From the NCBI RefSeq assembly GCF_000719555.1, contig NZ_JOGX01000005.1, positions 124,001 to 188,000 of the forward strand: 64,000 nucleotides of DNA, in the 5' to 3' direction. The notes under the pieces were generated by a model. It did not search any database, was not told the origin of the DNA, and was given only the letters and a program-made list of their open reading frames with translations. The translations under genes were made by a program, and so were the position numbers. This DNA comes from Streptomyces sp. NRRL F-5727. Lineage in GTDB: Bacteria > Actinomycetota > Actinomycetes > Streptomycetales > Streptomycetaceae. Of this stretch, positions 60,895 through 64,000 are shown one piece after another (within the stretch, counting starts at the first letter, position 1; every line of letters begins with the position of its first letter).

Positions 60895-61219
60895 GGTGTG
60901 CTCACCGCCCGTCCCGAGGCCGAGGTCGTGTGCCCGTCAGGTGACAGGCCGACCCGGACGAGTCCTCTCCGTGGCACGAGGCTAAGGCATGCGTTCCAGG
61001 GGCGGCCGGTGCGCCCCTGCGGAGGGGGAGAGGGCGATGGTGCCGAACCCCTTGTGGTGCCGACGAGAGCGTGGTAAATCTGCCGCCGTTTAGTGGGAGT
61101 AAACAGCGGCGGAGGGCGACGCCTTCGCCGTCGGCCAGGCCGCCGACAAGCCCTTCACCGGGCTGGGACACGGCATGTCGGGAGCCTCGGCTCCCCGAGA
61201 GCAGAGGGACACTGAGAAC
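60895..61219. other. Divergent regulatory region between the two regulator genes
   Basis: 325 bases without a gene. Contains motif 2 at 61088-61104 inside a larger CCGCCGTTTA/TAAACAGCGGCGG palindrome. No block of the site 1-3 type is present, so these regulators have different control. Confidence 0.6.
61088..61104. promoter_or_regulatory. Motif 2 operator (PucR gene)
   Basis: GTTTAGTGGGAGTAAAC, matching the permease site at 15 of 17 positions and flanked by CCGC/GCGG symmetry. 115 bases before the PucR start codon. Confidence 0.72.
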
Positions 61220-62455
61220 ATGGAAGAGCTGTGGCCCCCGCCCTCGCGTGAGGTCGCCGATGCGATCAGGTCCCTGTGCCAGCGCCTGCTGACGGAAACG
61301 GACGCCCTGATCGACGCCTTCGCAAGGCCCTCTCTCGTCGCCCAGAACGATCCCGCTCTCCTCGCGGACGCGTCGCTGGTCGAGGAGGACCGCGCGCTCA
61401 ACCGCTCTGAGGTGGTCCAGTGGTTGACCGCGAACGTTCAGCAACCGGGGCGGAGGGTGGAGCCCTACGTCAGTCCGAGGACCACGGCGTACATCAACGA
61501 CCTCGTCTCCCGGGGCATCGCGCCCGACTTCGCCGTCGCCTGGCGTGTGGCCCTGGGGATCGGCTGGCGGCGATGGCTGGAGGAATGCGTGGCGGACTGC
61601 GCGGACCCCGATCTCCTCGTGGGGGTCCTGGACGTGACGGCGCAGTCGCTGGTGCAGTACGCCCTCGACTCCGTCGCGGCCCTGCGGCAGGCCGGCCTCG
61701 CCGCGGCGATGGGGAACACGGACGCCGAGGGAATCGCGATGATCCAGCTGATCGCCAGTGGGGCACCGATGGCGGAGGACCTCGCCGAAGGACGCCTGCG
61801 CTACCGGATGGCGCGGTGGCACGTGGGCCTCGTCCTCTGGGTCGACGATCCCCAGCAGGCCGGTGCCTTGGACGAGGCGATCGCCGCCGTGCGCTCCTCC
61901 GCCGGAGGCCGGAGCGCCCTGGTGGCGCGCGCCAGCGCCACGTCGCGGTGGATCTGGCTTTCGGGGGAAACCGTCCCGGACCTGCACCACGCGGAGAAGG
62001 CCCTCGCGGCGACCGACGCGGTCCGCGCGGCGGTGGGAAGGCCGGGACGCGGACTCGAAGGATTCCGCTCCAGCCACCAGGACGCCCTCGCGGCGCAGGC
62101 GCTCGTGATCCGGCTGGGTTCCGGCCGGCGGTTCACCGCCTACGCCGACGTCGAGCTGATCGACGCGCTCACCAAGGACCGGCCCGGCGCGCGTCGGTTC
62201 GTCGTCAACACCCTCGGGCCGTTGGCCGAAGCCGACACGGCCCTGCGGCAGGCACTGCTCACCTACGTGCAGTGCGGCTTCAGCACCACCCGGGCGGCCG
62301 CCGACCTCTACGCGCACCGCAACACCGTCGAACGGCGCGTCTCACGGGCCAACGAGCTCTCGGCCGTCAAGGTGGAGGAGAACCCGACCCACGTGGCGGC
62401 GGCGCTCCTGGTACTGGACATCGCGCCTGACATCGTGACGATCGCTCCGGGCTGA
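61220..62455 (+). CDS. PucR-family transcriptional regulator
   Basis: 411 residues. Central GGDEF-like region (about 150-330) without catalytic residues, and a C-terminal PucR helix-turn-helix, LTYVQCGFSTTRAAADLYA with HRNTVERRV. Such proteins activate nitrogen-source genes on ligand binding. Start 61220 chosen with AGAGGGA upstream; 61175 is possible. Last gene of the catabolic island; probably its activator. Confidence 0.85.
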   Translation: MEELWPPPSREVADAIRSLCQRLLTETDALIDAFARPSLVAQNDPALLADASLVEEDRALNRSEVVQWLTANVQQPGRRVEPYVSPRTTAYINDLVSRGIAPDFAVAWRVALGIGWRRWLEECVADCADPDLLVGVLDVTAQSLVQYALDSVAALRQAGLAAAMGNTDAEGIAMIQLIASGAPMAEDLAEGRLRYRMARWHVGLVLWVDDPQQAGALDEAIAAVRSSAGGRSALVARASATSRWIWLSGETVPDLHHAEKALAATDAVRAAVGRPGRGLEGFRSSHQDALAAQALVIRLGSGRRFTAYADVELIDALTKDRPGARRFVVNTLGPLAEADTALRQALLTYVQCGFSTTRAAADLYAHRNTVERRVSRANELSAVKVEENPTHVAAALLVLDIAPDIVTIAPG

Positions 62456-62681
62456 GCTCACGAGGCACGGGGCCGCGGTCGTCATCTGCCGAGCGGGTCG
62501 CCAAGGGTCGGCCCCGGACCAGCCGACGGCCGCCTGCGACGCGTGAAAGCCGGGGCGGGGGCCGTATCACCTGGGCGGAGCGACGTTCCTCACAAGCATC
62601 GTCCGGCGTGTGCCGGTGTACAGTCGAGGACGCCCTTGACCTGCACAAAGCAGGCAGGGAGCCGTCTCGGAGGAGTCCACA

Positions 62682-62714
62682 GTGCTGCGCACTCTGTTCA
62701 AGTCCAAGATCTGA
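62682..62714 (+). pseudogene. panD: panD 5' end, truncated by an integrative element
   Basis: GTG start behind GGAGGAG, then MLRTLFKSKI, the first ten residues of actinobacterial aspartate 1-decarboxylase (which continues HRATVT). A stop codon follows directly and the sequence changes to AT-richer foreign DNA (TGACTATTTGG). So the gene is cut at codon 10-11. The rest would be found at the other end of the element. Confidence 0.75.
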
Positions 62715-62856
62715 CTATTTGGCGTCGCCGCAGGTCAGGGGCATCATGTGCCCCCCCTCAGGTCAGCAAACGGTCAGCATGCGTCCCCGACGTGTCCCCG
62801 CTTGCTGACCTTCGACCGACAGTGCGGCGCCTGAGCAGGTTCTTGGGCTGGAACGG
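62715..62856. repeat. Repeat-rich element edge with likely integrase-binding sites
   Basis: GGTCAG occurs at 62733, 62761 and 62772, and GGTCAGCAA (62761-62769) is matched by its complement at 62802-62810. GGGGCA-TCATG-TGCCCC forms a hairpin at 62738-62754. Short repeats next to the integrase gene and the panD junction are typical of attL/attR arm sites. Confidence 0.6.
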
Positions 62857-64000
62857 ATGGTGCGACACACGGCCCGACAGCTCGCCCGCGGCATGGGGTC
62901 CTTCTTCAAGGACTGCGACTGCGCCAAGCCCACCCGCTGCCCCCACCCGTACTCGATCCGCTTCCGCGACGCGCTCGGCAAACAGCGCGAGGAATCCGGA
63001 TACGACACGCAGGACGACGCGATCGAACGCCTCACGCAGCTCTACGCGGAGAAGAAGACCACGGCACCGTCCGTGGCGGCAGCCCGCCGAGAACTGGGCC
63101 AGCTGACGGTCGAGGATTACGCGAAGCAGTGGAGGCCCCGGCAGCGCAGGATGACGGACTACTCCACGGGAGAGCACGTCGACAGCTCGATCAACGTGCA
63201 CATCGTCCCGCGGCTGGGAGCGCGGAAACTGAACTCGGTCACCCCGATGGTGGTCGAGCGGTTCCTGGACGAGATGGAGAGCGACGGGGTCGGCCGGGGG
63301 AACCAGGTGAACATCTTCCGGGTCCTGAAGACGATCCTTCGGGACGCGTATGCCAAGGGGGCGATCGCAGACGACCCGGTGAAGGGTGTCCAGGAGCCGG
63401 AGTACGTGCGCGAGCAGGTGGCCATCCCGTCCCTCGCCTACGTGACGAAGGCACTGGCCGTCGCCGACGAGGACTTGGCGCTGGAGATCGTCATGATGGC
63501 GGGATGCGGCCTGCGAAACGGCGAGGCGCGGGCGGTGAACGTCCACAATGTCGTGGCGCAGGACGTGTACCGGGTACGGGAGCAGATCCACTCGAACACG
63601 CTGAGGCCGGCGAAGCTGAAGCACCGCAAGGCGGGGGAGTTCCGGGAGGTTCCGCTACCGCGGTTGGTACGGGAGGCGATTGAGCGGTACGAGGAGAAGC
63701 ACGGCACCGTGAAGGGCGGCTATCTGCTGCGTGGGCCGGGTGGCTACTTCACCGAGGGCATGGAGCGACGCCGGGTGAGGAAGCTCTTCGCAGACCTTCC
63801 GCCAGAGGAGGGCGTCGGGATGTACGGCTTCCGGCACTACTTCGCATCGAACGCACTCGGGAACGGCATCCCCATCACCGACGTCGCGGAGTGGATGGGC
63901 CACAAGTCCATCGAAGAGACGTACCGCACCTACCGGCACCTGATGCCGGGCAGCATCACCAAAGCCGCCCGGATCCTGGACGCAGGCCTCTGGGAAGCCG
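62857..64000 (+). CDS. int: Tyrosine-type site-specific integrase (partial, runs off the end)
   Basis: At least 381 residues. N-terminal zinc-ribbon-like CDCAKPTRCPHPYSIRFRD, a core-binding domain (about 80-190), then the catalytic domain with GCGLRNGEARAV (first Arg), YGFRHYFASNALG (HxxR region), GHKS, and Tyr in SIEETYRTYRHL. Typical of Streptomyces integrative elements. Start 62857 or 62893 (MGSFFKDCDC); neither has a strong ribosome site. Confidence 0.9.
   Translation, partial: MVRHTARQLARGMGSFFKDCDCAKPTRCPHPYSIRFRDALGKQREESGYDTQDDAIERLTQLYAEKKTTAPSVAAARRELGQLTVEDYAKQWRPRQRRMTDYSTGEHVDSSINVHIVPRLGARKLNSVTPMVVERFLDEMESDGVGRGNQVNIFRVLKTILRDAYAKGAIADDPVKGVQEPEYVREQVAIPSLAYVTKALAVADEDLALEIVMMAGCGLRNGEARAVNVHNVVAQDVYRVREQIHSNTLRPAKLKHRKAGEFREVPLPRLVREAIERYEEKHGTVKGGYLLRGPGGYFTEGMERRRVRKLFADLPPEEGVGMYGFRHYFASNALGNGIPITDVAEWMGHKSIEETYRTYRHLMPGSITKAARILDAGLWEA

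Overview
The window is high-GC actinobacterial DNA, almost certainly from a Streptomyces. The evidence is strong G/C third positions, GGAGG-type ribosome sites, frequent GTG starts, a CYP102-type P450, an ECF41 sigma factor, Streptomyces-style flotillin/NfeD genes, and the first codons of a panD gene.

Layout. 1-2.3 kb holds small housekeeping-type genes (a membrane protein edge, two small proteins, a SixA-like phosphatase) and a decayed gene end. 2.3-11.1 kb is one 2,911-residue SpvB/Rhs-type secreted polymorphic toxin ending in a PD-(D/E)XK-like nuclease domain, with no immunity gene beside it. 11.2-17.6 kb carries a TrkA-N/ion-channel-like protein, a flotillin with its NfeD partner, a frameshifted PucR-type regulator between 37-bp inverted repeats, a YqiJ-like gene and the wreck of a second flotillin. 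17.7-20.6 kb has a SnoaL-type protein and an ECF41 sigma factor with its carboxymuconolactone-decarboxylase partner, each of the latter two preceded by an ECF41-like promoter, and a DoxX protein.

20.6-29.7 kb deals with reactive sulfur. A CstR-type repressor with five ATACCC-N2-4-GGGTAT operators governs rhodaneses, a CstB-like persulfide dioxygenase-rhodanese and a TauE exporter. A second set holds an ArsR-rhodanese regulator, another metallo-beta-lactamase-rhodanese, an MFS transporter and a broken cysteine desulfurase. Thioredoxin and MerR relics lie in or next to this stretch. 29.7-35 kb has a zinc alcohol dehydrogenase, a self-sufficient CYP102-like P450-reductase and its TetR regulator. 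35-37.2 kb is a PP2C (RsbU-type) regulator.

37.2-62.5 kb looks like one catabolic island. A long minus-strand run encodes a Baeyer-Villiger-type flavin monooxygenase, alpha/beta hydrolase, flavin amine oxidase, membrane protein, aldehyde and alcohol dehydrogenases, class III aminotransferase, two CoA ligases, SDR, acyl-CoA dehydrogenase, kinase-like protein and an SSS symporter, plus a PhyH dioxygenase. On the plus strand lie an amino-acid/amine permease, a DapB-like oxidoreductase, a DadA/PuuB-like flavin oxidase and a PucR regulator, with an XRE-cupin regulator opposite. The order fits amine to ketone to ester/lactone to hydroxy acid to oxo acid to acid to CoA thioester and beta-oxidation; the substrate is inferred, not shown. 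Two palindromic motifs, GTGCAYCGTGCAC (three sites in a longer conserved block) and GTTTAGTGGKASTAAAC (two sites), tie the promoters together.

62.7-64 kb is the left edge of an integrative element: panD is cut after its tenth codon, followed by repeat-rich DNA and a tyrosine integrase running off the end. No tRNA, rRNA or CRISPR was seen.
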